Source: Dermacentor variabilis
Lineage: Eukaryota > Arthropoda > Arachnida > Ixodida > Ixodidae
DNA length: 64,000 bases
Direction of reading: 5' to 3'
NCBI RefSeq assembly: GCF_050947875.1
Contig: NC_134569.1
Coordinates: 265,031,600 to 265,095,599, forward strand
The notes under the pieces were generated by a model. That model did not search any database. It worked only from the letters and a program-made list of their open reading frames with translations, and was not told where the DNA came from. This document shows positions 1 to 11,800 of this stretch, piece after piece (position 1 is the first letter of the stretch; each line of letters starts with the position of its first letter). Made by a program: the position numbers and the translations under genes.

Positions 1-213
1 TTTACATGGCGTACGCACTGTAAAGGCTGTTTTTGTTTCCTTGTATTTACTTATTGCTGACCTGGCGCGTCGATTGTAACCATTGCTTTTTTGTTTGAGT
101 TTGCTGCAAACCCCCTGTATAACAAAGCACCTGTACTGTTTGTATGTCCACTCCTGTATGAGCCTCTCAAGGCTTACAGTATTGATAAATAAATAAATAA
201 AATAAATATTGTC
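1..213 (+). mobile_element. 3' end of a plus-strand LINE
   Basis: The segment holds no ORF. It ends in a short hairpin-like block (cctctcaaggcttacag) followed by an AAAT-type tail at about 181-212. Other CR1-like LINEs in the window end the same way, for example near 23100 and 37300. The body lies off the left edge. The tail runs directly into the tail of the opposite-strand LINE that starts at 214. The family call is by analogy with those other 3' ends. Confidence 0.6.
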
Positions 214-472
214 CCTTAAGGACCCTTTCTTCAGGGTATTACATAAGGGGGGGACAAAAGCATCAAGAAACACTATGGTCATTATTATACAATGGTTAAC
301 TAATTTGTACAACGGTAAACAAAACTTAGTATACATGCTAGTAGACGATGGGCAAGACAACTTAAAAAACAAAACAAAGTAAGGTACGAACCGGCAGTAG
401 AAATGGCAACACAACGGGCAATATAACAGAGTAACAGCATAGCAGTGGTAGCTTAAGAGTTTAAAAAAAAGT

Positions 473-1156
473 TCACAATAGGTGTCTAAATTTATCTGGA
501 TTACTTTCATTTACTATGCTGTTGGGTAGCGCGTTCCCCAATTCAATAGCACTAGGTAAGAAAGATTTGTTGAAGCCATTAGAGGAACCATGGAGACGTT
601 GTAGACTCAGTGTTAAAGAGACGCTTAGAAAAACGGTTGGGCTGATATAAAGAGTTTTCCTCAGATGTGGGAAATTATAGTAGAGTTTGTGGAAAAGGGA
701 AAGTTGTGAAATCTTCCTACGAAGTGTTAGGCTAGGGATGCTGAGGGATGATTTAATTCCGCTTATACTTGTATGCCAGCCATAGTTTGAAGCGATAAAA
801 CGTGCTGCGCGATTCTGCATTGCTTCGAGCGAGTTAGTCAGATGAGACTGGTGGGGGTTCCAAATTGCTGAGGCATACTCAAGTTTAGTACAAATGAATG
901 TTTCATAGGCGAGCTTGCGTAGAGCAACAGGAGACAGAAAAATCGATCTTTTGAATAGGCCAAGTGATTTATAACAGTCGTTTATAAGTTGACGTATGTG
1001 TGCAGACCACGTAAGCTGATTAGTGATAGTAACGCCTACATAACGGTAACAGTCAGCTTTAGTCAGGGGTGTGGAAACAAGAAAGTACTGGTGGTTAAAG
1101 ATGTCCCGCTTGCGAGTTACACACATGTACTTGCACTTAGTAACTTTCAGGGACAT
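473..1156 (-). pseudogene. LINE reverse transcriptase, C-terminal portion
   Basis: This 227-codon open frame holds the thumb and C-terminal region of a CR1-like RT: KCKYMCV, YRYVGVTI, LTWSAHI, RKLAYETFICTKLEYASAIW and NRAARFI. The same motifs recur in the same order in the other CR1-like copies of this window. The YADD-type catalytic site lies upstream of this frame and is lost in frameshifted sequence. It sits next to the 3' UTR and tail at 214-470. Confidence 0.75.
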
Positions 1157-1308
1157 GAGCCAAATAGAGCACCAATTTGCTATTTTGCTTAGGTCTCCCT
1201 GGAGTATTAGTTAGTCATGATGGGAGGATATGCGCCGATACAAGACGCAGTCATCAGCGAATAACAAAATTGATGAAAGAATGCTATTAGGGAGGTCATT
1301 TATAAAAA

Positions 1309-2390
1309 TTAATAACAAAAGAGGTCCGAGCAGAGAGCCCTGTGGTACACCTGACAAGACTGGACTACTCGTCGACTTGAGGTTATCGATGACAGTGTGT
1401 TATGAGCGGTTTGTGAGAAAACATTCAATCCAGGACAGTACAAGTGGGTCGAGATTAAGACAAGGAAGTTTCGCGTTAAGACGTAGATGGACGACAAGTC
1501 AAGGTAGATAACGTCGGTTTGGAAACGGGAGTCAAGGTGGAGGTGAAGGTCTGTGGTGAATTCGAAGAGCTGCGTTTCACATGAGCGGCCTCGTCTAAAT
1601 CCATGTTGATTGGGAAAGAAAAAAGAGTGCTTGTCTAAATGAGATGTAATGCTGGAGTGCAATATACGCTCTAGAATTTTACAAGATATGCAAGTTAGGG
1701 AAATAGGCGGTAATTACATGGACTGGAACAACTACCAGATTTGTACACAGGTACAAAATTGCTAATTTTCCGATCATTCGGAATAGTGGAAGAGGCAATA
1801 GATTGAGTGAAAATCAATTTCAAGAACCGGCTAGATTGAGATTTGGTGCCCTTTAAAGCTTTGGCCGTTATGCCGTCTGGGCCTGGCGCACTGGAAAGTT
1901 TAAGATTATGGATTAAATTGGAGATTCCTAGAGTATTTATAATAACAGCCGGAATTTCCGAAAAGTGAGTAGATGGCGACGTAGGAAAATCAGCGGGGGG
2001 TTCATTAGTGAAAACAAAGCAAAAATAAGAGTTTATGTCATCGAGACGCTGTTTCACTGAAACAGGAGACCCGTACGAGTTGTCTAATGCGATACTATGA
2101 CATGAAGTACGTTTAAGTGATAACGAGTTCCAGAATCTGCGATGGCTGACACGCAGAATGTTCAGGAGATCCTGGTGGAAATATTTGCGTTTAGATTGTC
2201 TCAACAAACTTGTATATTCCCGCAATACCAGCAAGTAATTTTCTCCTTTTTGCGAATTGTTGCATCGTTTGAGTTCGCGGAAAATGCGCTTTTTTTCCTA
2301 GATAGATTTTTAAGGTTGTTAGAATACCAGGGTCTGCCGCCATCCCCGCGAATACGTACAAGAGGAACATGAGCATCAAGAAGAGACAAA
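1309..2390 (-). pseudogene. LINE reverse transcriptase, N-terminal and palm portions
   Basis: The upstream frame (2234-1695) contains the linker and SSAPGPDGITAKALK, the finger motif that opens LINE reverse transcriptases, then an interrupted YRLFP. The downstream frame (1662-1309) has NQHGFRRGRSCETQLFEF and YLDLS, the region of RT motif A. The palm segment with PQGS is only recoverable in another frame (about 1340-1310). At least two frameshifts separate these pieces. It continues into the C-terminal piece at 1156. Confidence 0.7.
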
Positions 2391-2682
2391 AGTTTATGTT
2401 TATAGAGTAACCAGCTTTGCTCAAATGTTCTGGAAGATGCTGATTGATGGAAGTCTACAAAAATGATTCTAGCTGATTGTTAATTTCTGCAAAGTTTGCT
2501 TAATTGTAATCTCGGATGTATTTAGTAGACGGCTGGCGGGTAGGAAGTTCTATAGCTATGTTGAAAAACAAAATGTTGTGATCGCTAACACCTTTAACAT
2601 ACTGTAATGAATTTATTAGTTCAATATTTGTAGTAAGGACTAGATCAAGAATGTTAATGCTGTGAGTAGGTCTGGTAACTAC

Positions 2683-3177
2683 TTAGCTAAGATTGTACAT
2701 AAGAACTGCTTCTAGGAAATCTTTGGACGCGCGGGTTGAAGCCATGCAGTTTTGCCAGTCAATATCCGGAAAGTTGAAGTCGCTGCATAGCACGATATTA
2801 GCACGAGGAAAACGGGAGATTTGATTGGATATAATGGAATTAAGTTCGTTTGTAAATGTAAAGTCACAATCAAGGGGACGGTAACAAGAAATCAGTATGG
2901 TCGTGCTTGCCGGCAGTACTATCATGAGACAAAAGATCTCGTGGTGACTTTCAGTAGACAAGCGAGAAGAGACCAGCCATTGTTGGAAAAATACCAAGAC
3001 CCCACCCCCCCGACGACCGGTCCTATCTTGCCTATAAACGATATACGATGGGTTGTTCAGAAGTTCATGGTCCTCGATATCAGAGTTTAGCCATGACTGT
3101 GATAGCAACAATGTCAGTGTCATCATCCGTGAAAATCGTTTCCAGTGTTTCTTTTTTCGGCTTGAAGGTTCGAGCAT
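2683..3177 (-). pseudogene. LINE endonuclease (APE-type) fragment
   Basis: This is the N-terminal apurinic-like endonuclease of the LINE, which would nick target DNA to prime reverse transcription. Visible motifs are GRRGGGVLVFF, ISCYRPLD and the metal-site-like CSDFNFPDIDW. The first 20 or so residues of this frame are out of phase. The expected start of the domain (NARTF, then a run of acidic residues) is read in another frame up to about 3180, so a frameshift lies near 3105. The frame ends at a stop before the linker. Confidence 0.75.
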
Positions 3178-3252
3178 TGGTTAACATAACTTTCATCGTG
3201 TGAAACGTGGGGCTCCTTGACGGCGCATAACTGGGTAGGGTAGATTGGGAAA

Positions 3253-3925
3253 ATGGATGATTTTCAATTCGAGTTAATGGCTACTTTGTTTTCAGTGCTT
3301 CAAGAATCTGTGAGCAATGTGCTTCAAATACACGTTGAGTTAAAGGATGATTTAGAAAAACTGACAAAGCGTGTCCTTGATCTAGAGCTGAAAGTTGCAG
3401 CGCCCCATGTGCTCAGCCCATCACGAGCAGAGACAACGGTCTCGTAGGCGTACAGGAAAAAATTGACGACCTCGAAAATCGCTCTAGGCGGTCTAACGTT
3501 CTCTTTTATGGCTTAACAGATTCGGCGAAGTCTGAAACTTGGGAAGAGTGAGAACGACTCGTAAGTAATTTCTGTACCGAAAAACTTGGGCTTACCGTGA
3601 CGTCAATTTCAAGAGCACATCGTGTGGGCCGCTTTTCGTCTGAGAAAAAGCGGCTATCATAGCCAAATTTTTCCATGAGAAGGAAGTTGAACTGGTTCTG
3701 AGCCGCGGCCATAAATTGAAGAACACTAACTTGAGCATCTCGCGAGATTACTCGGAAGCAGTTCGCGAAAAGCGACGGAAACTTCTCCAGTTCTCGCGAA
3801 CTATGAAGAAGGATGGAGATCGCGTTCGTCTGGTTTTCAAGAAACTGCACTTGAACAATGACGTTTACGAGTGGAACACCAATGAAGGCCAGGCTGTTCT
3901 TGTTTCTCGGCGCAGGGATCAATGA
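3253..3925 (+). pseudogene. LINE ORF1 protein (coiled coil plus RNA-binding region), broken
   Basis: The start codon at 3253 opens a frame with a heptad-like segment (VLQESVSNVLQIHVELKD, LEKLTKRVLDLELKV) typical of LINE ORF1 coiled coils. After a stop at 3445 the same frame resumes with ENRSRRSNVLFYGL, the start of the ORF1 RNA-binding fold. A further stop near 3550 and a frameshift near 3655 lead to HKLKNTNLSISRDYSEAV and KRRKLLQFSRTM, ending at 3925. ORF1 proteins coat LINE RNA. Two stops and one frameshift make this copy nonfunctional. Confidence 0.7.
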
Positions 3926-3982
3926 TGTTCCTCCTCCTTTGTTTCATTAAGCTCAGTTTCATCTACCGGCTCATCCGTAGAA

Positions 3983-5072
3983 TTGCACTGTAGCACTGAT
4001 AACAAAGTTCTCTTTTTATACACCAATGCTAGAAGTGTTATCGCTCATGGTATTGCACTCTCATCGCTCATCGATTCATTCCAGGCTTCTTTAGTGTTAC
4101 TTACCGAGACCTGGCTTAACAACACCATACACGATGACATCTTTACGAGTGAATCCACTTTCAAGTTTTTTCGATGTGATAGGCAACAGCGTAGAGGGGG
4201 TGGTGTGCTCATCGCGATAAAGGAAGAATTCAACGCCGCACCCATCATTATCGATTCTTTTCTGGAATGTATTTGGATTTCCTTGAAGGGTGCTGCATTT
4301 GGTATGATAATTGGCGTTTTTTTACCGTCCACCCGACATGTCTGGCGCGTTGTCCGAAGAGTATCATCGAGTGCTGAGCGAGGTGTGCGCGCATTTTCCG
4401 AGGTCGGCAATTATCATATTTGGCGATTTCAATTTTCCAAATATAGATTGGTCGACGCTCTCCGTATCGGCCACGGATGCGGCCGCACATACCTTTCTCA
4501 GCACTTGGCTTGACTTTTCATTAACACAACTTATTAGTCAACCAACACGATCCACTGAAACTTCTGCCAATATACTAGACTTAGTTTTAACTAATAATCC
4601 TGAAATATTATACGACATAACTCATGAAGCAGGCATCGCTGACTATGATGTCATAACTGGATGCATTAATTTTTGCGTGAGCAAAAAAATAATTACCAAA
4701 AAGAAAATTAGGTGTTACGGTAAAGCCAATTTAGACGCAATTAACAATGCATTAACAACATTTTCAGGTCAATTTCTGCTTGATTTTCATTCACGTTCCA
4801 TTGAACAGAACTGGGTCCTCTTTAAGGCCACCCTCAGTTCACTCATCGACACCTACATTCCTGTGTTATCCATTTCCTGCAAAATCAGTTCTCCATGGTT
4901 TACAAACAAGCTTCGGCGGCTTAATAACAAAAAGAAAAGACTTTACAGGCAGGCTAAGCTGACTGGTCTAGCCAGTGCCCATGATAAACACAAAGCGTGT
5001 GAAAAGGCTTATAAGGCATTGCTAAAATCCACTCGCAATGACTTTTTTCTCATGATTTACCATCCATGCTAA
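3983..5072 (+). pseudogene. LINE ORF2 endonuclease and linker, frameshifted
   Basis: The first frame (3983-4513) contains YTNARSV, LLTETWLNN and QQRRGGGVLIAIK. The second (4311-5072) contains YRPPD, IIFGDFNFPNIDW, ILDLVLTNN and DYDVITG, where other copies have the SDH motif. A frameshift near 4310 divides the endonuclease. The linker then has PWFTNKLRRLNNKKKRLYRQ, found in all CR1-like copies here. The motif set is that of the APE endonuclease. The changed SDH-like triad would probably harm catalysis even without the frameshift. Confidence 0.75.
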
Positions 5073-5099
5073 AAAAATAATACTCGTCACTTTTGGCGT

Positions 5100-6374
5100 G
5101 TGGTGAACCCTGCAATTCGCACTGACATCATTCTTACAGGTTCTTATGGTGTTCCCATCCCCGATTCAGATTGTGCTCAACTTCTTAATGATACGTTTGT
5201 AACAATTTTCACCCATGAAAACGTTAACTCATTGCCAACTTTAAAGACATTAGTGGGAATCACAATGCATGAGGTATACATCAGTGAGGCTGGTGTTTTA
5301 TGTCTACTAACCAATCTTAAAATGTCATCTAGTGCCGACCATCTAGGTTTCAACAATAAAATTTTAAAGAATACATCGCATAGTATTTGTTCCATGTTAA
5401 CAGCTCTATTTTCTCAGTGACTATCAACTGGTGGTATTCCTAATGACTGGCGCATTGCTAAAATACCCATATTCAAATCAGGTGATCGTGCTTCTCCCCT
5501 TAATTATCGTCCCATTTCCTTAACCAGCACTATTTGGAAATTACTCGAACATATCATACACAGTCAAGTAATCAACTTCCTTGAAGACCATAACATTATT
5601 TTTAAGCATCAGCACGGTTTTCGCAAAGGCTACTCATGCGACACACAACTTGCCGGATTTATTAACGACATACACGCACTAATAGACGCCGGGTTCCAAG
5701 TTGACGCAATATGTCTAGATTTTTCTAAGGCGTTTGTTCCACACCACAGGTTGTTACTTAAACTTTCACAGCTTAACATTCACCCCATTATAATTGCACG
5801 GGTTACCGATTTTCTCTCATCTAGAATTCAGTTTACATCAGTTAACAATTCCAACTCATGTTCTGCTGATGTTACGTCTGGAGTTCCACAAGGCAGCGTA
5901 CTTGGACCTTTACTCTTTCTAATTTATATTAATAATTTACCCAGTAGCATCTCATCTAAAATCAGACTATTTGCAGACGATTGTGCAGTTTACCGATGTG
6001 TAACAAGTAACACTGATAGCCACTTACTAGAAACTGACCTGGACACAATAAGTACATGGTGTTCTAATTGGTTAATGCCATTAAATATTTCCAAAGCTAA
6101 ACTCATGTCTTTCACCAATAGGCCACGAATTCTAACCACCTATTCCCTTGATAACAACCCTGTGGAACACACAACTACTTACAAGTACCTTGGCATCAAT
6201 CTTCAGTCAAACTTATCATGGAATAATCATATTAATCTTACCCTTGCCTCTTCAAATCGTACTCTCGGACTTATTAAACATAACTTAAGAGAAGCCCCAA
6301 TGCATGTTAAAAAATTAGCATACACAACATTATTGAGGGAAGGTGGTTCCATTCCTGAGATGTACTGGGGATGA
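5100..6374 (+). pseudogene. LINE ORF2 reverse transcriptase, broken
   Basis: It begins in frame with RVVNPAI, has the fingers region around SSADHLGFNNKIL (5100-5417), then a TGA. The next stretch (5420-5750) reads YRPISLTSTIWKLLE and QHGFRKGYSCDTQL in another frame. The last frame (5751-6374) holds SGVPQGSVLGPLLFLIYIN, the catalytic LFADDCAVYR and KYLGINLQS. The FADD site is intact. From about 6333 the frame runs into unrelated sequence, so the final residues are not RT. Confidence 0.8.
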
Positions 6375-6533
6375 AAGATTGAAAGAAAGACTTCGTTTAG
6401 CAAGAATGAATCCCTGCGTTACTGCGATGATCGATGCTGTTTGAAATGTACTTGAGGCCATGGCATGAAGTCGTCGTGAAGTGTGGTATGACCGAAAATT
6501 TTATGAAATAGGGAAACATGAAGACTGCGGCGA
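6336..6533 (+). other. Unassigned coding-like stretch at a LINE break
   Basis: After the broken LINE, one plus frame reads CTGDERLKERLRLARM, then after a TGA and a second TGA continues REVWYDRKFYEIGKHEDC up to about 6533. The composition looks protein-like, but I do not recognise a family. It could be a decayed host exon or part of another element. Confidence 0.25.
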
Positions 6534-6950
6534 TTAGGTAGGAGAATAAGTGCTGGTTAGTCTCATTAAGGTTATACTCGCGGTACGGTTATAATTAGAA
6601 AAAATGAAACAAACAGGGTTATTTTGTACTTGTTCGAGTGAAGTAATAAGACTAACGCGACTGGGATCGCATACTTCAGATGCATATTCCAGTTTTGAGC
6701 GTATTAGCATCTCATAAAGGTGCAGTTTTAAAGCAGACAATGCTTTGGAAAAGTTGCACTGTAAGTAACCCAGCAGGTGAATAGCATTGTTAATGGCATA
6801 CTCCATATTGGTCCAATTTACATCAATTGCAATGTGTGCACCAATATATTTAAAGGACGTGACGAAATCTAAGCGAACATTGTCAAGATGGTAAGTGATA
6901 GGAATGGAATTATATCTGGATGTTGCATTTTTCATTTGTTAACTACAAAA
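6534..6950 (-). pseudogene. CR1-like LINE RT C-terminal fragment
   Basis: The minus-strand frame of 133 codons includes SFKYIGAHIAIDVNW, LIRSKLEYASEVCDPSR and QNNPVCFIFSNYNRTASI. These are the thumb and C-terminal motifs shared by the other CR1-like copies. Both ends are truncated and no tail is seen. It is a separate fragment, opposite in strand to the LINE that ends at 6335. Confidence 0.7.
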
Positions 6951-8297
6951 GGCTAATGTACAGTTTTCATGAAATCAGTGAATAGGCTAGCCCTGCACCG
7001 TAAGAGGTGGCTAGAACAGGCAACTTCACACAACTGACCTGCTCCACACTTCTCAAACATGACAAACCAACAAAATCAATTTTTCTTTCTCTTCAAACAG
7101 CAGATGACATACCTGAAGACAGTGTGTTCACAAAATGTTTTTGGAATGTAATCGAAGTTAACATTCAGCCAATCAACAGTGGACGAGCAAAGGAAGCTTC
7201 GGCATGGCAACTTATCTTCGTCACGGTCCTCACAAATATGTTTGATTGTTAAAACTTTGGCTACAGGCTGAGGCTTCCGTTGCTCAGCTTTGTTACTCAA
7301 GTGAAGTGTTCATCTCCTTCCAACATTTTTGCATTGTTTGAACACGCAAACCGAGATGTTTCTTGAACATGAAACCGTAAATTGCATTTTACAAGGGTGC
7401 ACGGAATCAGTTGGGCATACTTATATGTTTAGATAGTGTCCTTGTTTATACACAATATTTGCAGAGGTCTTTGTAAGCACTGTCGTCTCCATAACGTTCC
7501 TCGCCTTCCTACGAGTACTCCAACTGTGTCAAAGCCTTTACTGCTGCACCTGAACACTAAATGTGCAGTAGAAATATCGAGAACACATAATATGTGATCT
7601 AAAATTTAGCATAATGTTTTTTTTCCTCTACACAACGTGCCTATCGCAAATGTGGTATGAAAACAATGCGACATTGCAGCTCGACCTTACCTTACTGACA
7701 GTACATCTTTGCCGAGCACTTACGTTTCTTTTTGTAATCTAGCTGAAATCCTAGAAGGCAGACAACACTCGTATGGTATGAAACACGTTAAACAGCATTG
7801 TACGCAACACAAGTACGAGTGTAGCCGAGCACACTATCGTTGCCCTTGCTTTAGCGGCACGCCAAACACAATGACAAAACTTCGCCCGATTTCAGTTTTT
7901 AATTTCGGTAAACAGATTACTATCTGCGTTTCTGCATGTAGTAAACTTGGTGATTGACAGCATTAGCTCCACCTGACCTGTACGAAAATTGTGGGCATGT
8001 ACTGCTTCTTCACAAGTGACAATAAGCAATGTAAGCTTACTTGTCTGACGTGTTTTTTGCCATTTGAGGCCTCTCAGTCACCTGGCGATATAATGAAGGT
8101 ATCGGTAGTCATTTTGAGGTATCGTACACAAGAACACTATCCGCTCCAAACGCGGTAGCAAAACGCTTAAAACCAGCGAGCGCGCAGCGCAACAGACCCC
8201 ACCAGCAGCTATCGTAGCGGCCATATTACTCACTCCGTAATGATGATGATATTAGTTTTGATATTGCCAGCGCTATCTCTAGGTCGCAAACATTAGT
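6951..8297. other. Stretch without a supported gene
   Basis: Only short frames occur here. A 74-codon minus frame (7300-7076) and an 82-codon plus frame (7709-7957) match no family I know. The sequence around 8150-8235 is more GC-rich and holds a short minus frame beginning MAATIAAGG; this is too little to call a gene start. Confidence 0.5.
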
Positions 8298-8619
8298 TCA
8301 CAACGCCACAGCTACTCTTACTTTCGTTGCACTATGGAAGGTACAGTTTCCCTTCTCTAAGTTTGTATAGTCCTGTGGCAAAAGTTTTAAGTTGGTGGGA
8401 GCTAGAATAAATTTACGTTTGATATAACCAAGAGTACTATTATCGTTGCCAGTTATGTGATCAACGTGAGTTTGCGAGGAAAGCTTCAGGGAAATATAAA
8501 TACGAAGGTATATGCAAGTGGAAAACTCAGTTAGGCGCACGTTATTAAGAGGATAAGTACATGGTGTATCGTCAGAAGTACGGCCAGTAACTCTCATTGC
8601 CTTACATTTCTTAATATTA
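8298..8619 (-). pseudogene. CR1-like LINE RT fragment, left of the Gypsy insertion
   Basis: The minus strand reads NIKKCKAMRVTGR, TYPLNNVRL and STLGYIKRKF, matching the RT region just after WCxxWLMxLN in the other copies. It starts exactly at the edge of the Gypsy element. The expected preceding motif lies immediately on the far side of that element (13929-13978), so this is the downstream half of a LINE that the Gypsy element split. It is diverged and has lost its tail. Confidence 0.75.
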
Positions 8620-8623
8620 CTTT
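8620..8623. repeat. Target-site duplication CTTT (left)
   Basis: CTTT directly outside the left LTR, matched by CTTT at 13925-13928. A 4-bp duplication suits Gypsy-type integrase. Joining the two flanks with one CTTT rejoins a LINE RT reading from WCETWL to NIKKCK, with a 1-base slip. Confidence 0.75.
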
Positions 8624-8793
8624 TCTAAAGGTGTTTATTTGGCAGAGCTCGGGAGCAGCGCAACGTCGACGGGCAGGGCAGTCACAGCTTCCAAGCACGA
8701 GAGCCGTTGCTGAGCAGGAGCGCTCGACCCACTAGCCTTTAGAGCCAGTAGCACTGAACCCACAAGCGTCTCTTCTACAATCTCTTCGCTACA
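8624..8793 (-). repeat. 3' LTR of the Gypsy element
   Basis: It is a 170-bp direct repeat of 13755-13924 with five substitutions. On the element's strand it starts TGTAGCGA and ends CCTTTAGA. It contains AAATAAA near the end, a possible polyadenylation signal. Confidence 0.9.
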
Positions 8794-8809
8794 ACCACCC
8801 CCCGGGAGT
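8794..8809 (-). promoter_or_regulatory. Candidate polypurine tract
   Basis: On the minus strand the G-rich run CCCGGGGGGTGGT lies directly before the 3' LTR, where plus-strand priming occurs. It is short and not purely purine, so the call is positional. Confidence 0.4.
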
Positions 8810-8831
8810 GAGAAGGGAGCCGTCCGGCGAC

Positions 8832-11800
8832 CTAAGAGCTCGTCACTATGAGCGGGTCGTAGTAAGGCTTTAAACGGTCGACATGGACAATGTCTCGTTC
8901 ACGGCGGCGCATGTCTTCAGATGGCTCAACTGGTTCGATGACATAGTTTACAGGAGATGCGCGTTCGAGAACACGATAAGGGCCTTCATACTTAGGGACC
9001 AGTTTTGATGAGAGGCCAGGGGCAGTTAAAGGGACTGAGAGCCACACGAGCGCTCCCGGATCGAAGGTGATCGTGGCAGTGGCGTCACCGCGAGTGCTCC
9101 TCCCGCGCTCTTGATCATCGGAAGTAAAGGCCCGTGCGAGGTCGCGGCACTCTTCTGCATGTCGGACCGTGTCAGAAATAGGGACGTACTCGGATGCATC
9201 CGGCCGGTACGGAAGAATGGTGTCGATGGGGTGCGAAGGGTGTCGACCATACAGCAAGAAATAGGGGGAAAATCCAGTGGTGCTCTGCGTAGCGGTATTA
9301 TACGCGTAGGTGACGAATGGCAGAATGGCGTCCCAGTTCGCGTGGTCGGAGGCAACGTACATTGAAAGCATGTCGCCGAGCGTACGGTTGAAGCGTTCTG
9401 TGAGGCCATTCGTTTGAGGGTGGTACGCCGTAGTCGTACGATGAACAACGTGGCACTCTTTGAGAATCGCTTCAACTACCTCCGACAGGAAGACGCGTCC
9501 GCGATCGCTGAGCAATTCTTGGGGTGGACCATGCCGCAGGATGAATCGGCGAAGCAGGAATGATGCAACATCGCGCGCTGTAGCTGCTGGGAGAGCGGCG
9601 GTTTCAGCGTATCGGGTAAGGTGATCTACTGCCACAATGGCCCAGCGGTTACCAGCCGATGTCAGGGGAAGTGGTCCATACAAATCGATGCCAACGCGCC
9701 CGAACGGTTGGGTAGGGCAGGGTAGAGGCTGCAGGCCAGCTGGCGAGAGGTGGGGTAGAGATTTTCGGCGCTGGCAGTCGGGGCATGAACGAACAAACTT
9801 TTGAATGTAGTTGTACATTCCTCGCCAGTAGTAGCGTCGTCGGAGGCGCTGGTAGGTTTTGAAAAGTCCCGAATGCGCACACTGTGGATCAGAGAGGAAC
9901 GATGCGCAGATTTCAGAACGCAGGGTTCGAGGTACAACTAATAACCACTGGCGGCCGTCAGAGGTGTAATTGCGTCGATGAAGCAGGTCGTCGCGAATGG
10001 CGAAATGGCGAGCTTGACGGCGCAGTGCACGAGTGGTTGGCTGCGATGACGGATCAGCAAGGCAGTCTATGATGGAGGCAATCCAGGGGTCCTTGCGCTG
10101 CTCAGAAGCGATGGTCCCAATGTCGACGGAAGAGACGTCAAGCTGGGATATTGCGCAGCAGGCATTGTCGTCTGGCAAGGGAGAACGTGAGAGGGCGTCA
10201 GCCTCAGCATGCTGGCGTCCGTTGCGGTACAGTACGCGGATATCGTAATCCTGTAAGCGAAGCGCCCAGCGGGCGAGACGGCCTGAGGGATCCTTCAATG
10301 ACGACAGCCAGCATAGTGCATGGTGGTCCGTGACGACATCAAATTGGCGACCATACAAATAGGGCCGGAACTTGGTAAGCGCCCAGATGATCGCCAGACA
10401 TTCTTTTTCCGTGACGGTGTAATTGGTCTCGGCTTTAGTAAGCATACGGCTGGCATATGCCACAACATATTCAGGAAACCCTTCTTTGCGCTGTGCTAAG
10501 ACAGCGCCGAGACCAACACCGCTGGCATCTGTGTGTACCTCAATAGGTGCCGTTGGATCGTAGTGGCGCAAAATGGGAGGAGACGTCAGCAAACGACGGA
10601 GCTTAGTGAACGCCTCGTCGCACTCGGACGACCACGAATGGAGAGGTCCGTTGCTGCCAAGGAGCTTCGTCAGGGGTGATATGACGGCGGCGAAATTGCG
10701 AATGAAGCGCCTGAAGTAGGAACACAAACCTACAAAACTGCGCAGCTCTTTGACGGACGTCGGTTTAGGAAATTCAGCTACGGCACGAAGTTTGGCTGGA
10801 TTGGGGAGGATTCCATCCTTCGAGACGACATAACCTAGTATCATGAGCTGCCGCGCTGCAAATCGGCACTTCTTTAGGTTCAGTTGAAGTCCAGCGTTCG
10901 CTAAGCAAGTCAAAACATGCCGTAGGCGTTGAAGGTGCGTGGTGAAGTCAGAGGCAAAAACAACAACGTCGTGGAGATAACATAAGCACGTGTGCCACTT
11001 CAAACCGCGGAGGACTGTGTCCATCATGCGTTCAAAAGTTGCTGGCGCATTACAAAGTCCAAACGGCATGACGTTAAATTCGTATAAGCCGTCGGGTGTG
11101 ACAAAGGCTGTCTTCGGCCTATCGACGTCAGCCATGGGTACTTGCCAATAGCCGGAGCGTAAATCTAGAGATGAAAAGAATTCTGCTCCTTGTAGGCTAT
11201 CGATGGCGTCCTCAATTCGCGGCAGCGGGTATACATCTTTACGAGTGATCTTGTTCAGGCGGCGATAGTCTACACAGAACCGTACCGAGCCGTCTTTTTT
11301 CGTAACAAGGACGACAGGGGATGCCCATGGACTGTTCGAGGGCCGGATCACTTCGCGGCGAAGCATATCGTCTACTTGCTCATTAATCACACGACGTTCC
11401 GTGACCGAGACGCGATATGGTCGTTGCCGCAATGGCGGTTGGGAGCCAGTGTCAATATGGTGCGTGACAGCAGACGCCCGGCCCAAGGAAGGTTGCTCGA
11501 CATCAAAAGAAGAACGAAATTCTTCTAAGATGCGCAGAAGCTGCGAACGCTGAGGTGGGGTGAGGCCATCGGCAATAGATGAATCGAACACACCTGTGGG
11601 CAAAGGGTCGGACGTCGCGAGAGAACCGAGCGTGTTGTAATAGGCGCAGGACGTGTCTTCGGGAACATCCGTAATTTGTACGGCGTCGATCACTTCCACG
11701 TGGCCAAGACATTCGCCTTGAAGCAGCATCACAGGGTATGAGAAGGGGTTATAGACAAAAATAGCTGTGGAGCCCTGTTTGACGTTCACAGTCGCAAAAG

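Larger units (their letters stand above)
214..3190 (-). mobile_element. CR1/L2-like LINE remnant (endonuclease and RT)
   Basis: On the minus strand it reads, 5' to 3', endonuclease (about 3180-2683), linker and RT N-terminus (2390-1695), RT core (1662-1309), RT C-terminus (1156-473), then a 3' UTR and an AAAT-type tail at about 214. Endonuclease plus RT with a short repeat tail is the plan of CR1/L2/Jockey-type non-LTR retrotransposons. Several frameshifts and stops separate the pieces, so the copy is dead. ORF1 is absent; the 5' edge is at about 3190. Confidence 0.75.
3200..6335 (+). mobile_element. CR1/L2-like LINE, 3'-truncated
   Basis: A plus-strand LINE begins right beside the 5' end of the opposite-strand element, so the two are head to head. 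It carries ORF1 (3253-3925), endonuclease (3983 to about 4680) and RT (about 5100-6335). Similarity to the other copies stops abruptly at about 6333, inside the RT C-terminus just after KKLAYTTLLR, with no 3' UTR or tail. Loss of the 3' end is the reverse of normal LINE 5' truncation and implies a later deletion or rearrangement. Confidence 0.75.

Noticed and set aside
8157..8235. Minus-strand start MAATIAAGGVCCAAR as a possible first exon
   Set aside because: The frame ends within about 30 codons and no clear splice donor or downstream exon was found.
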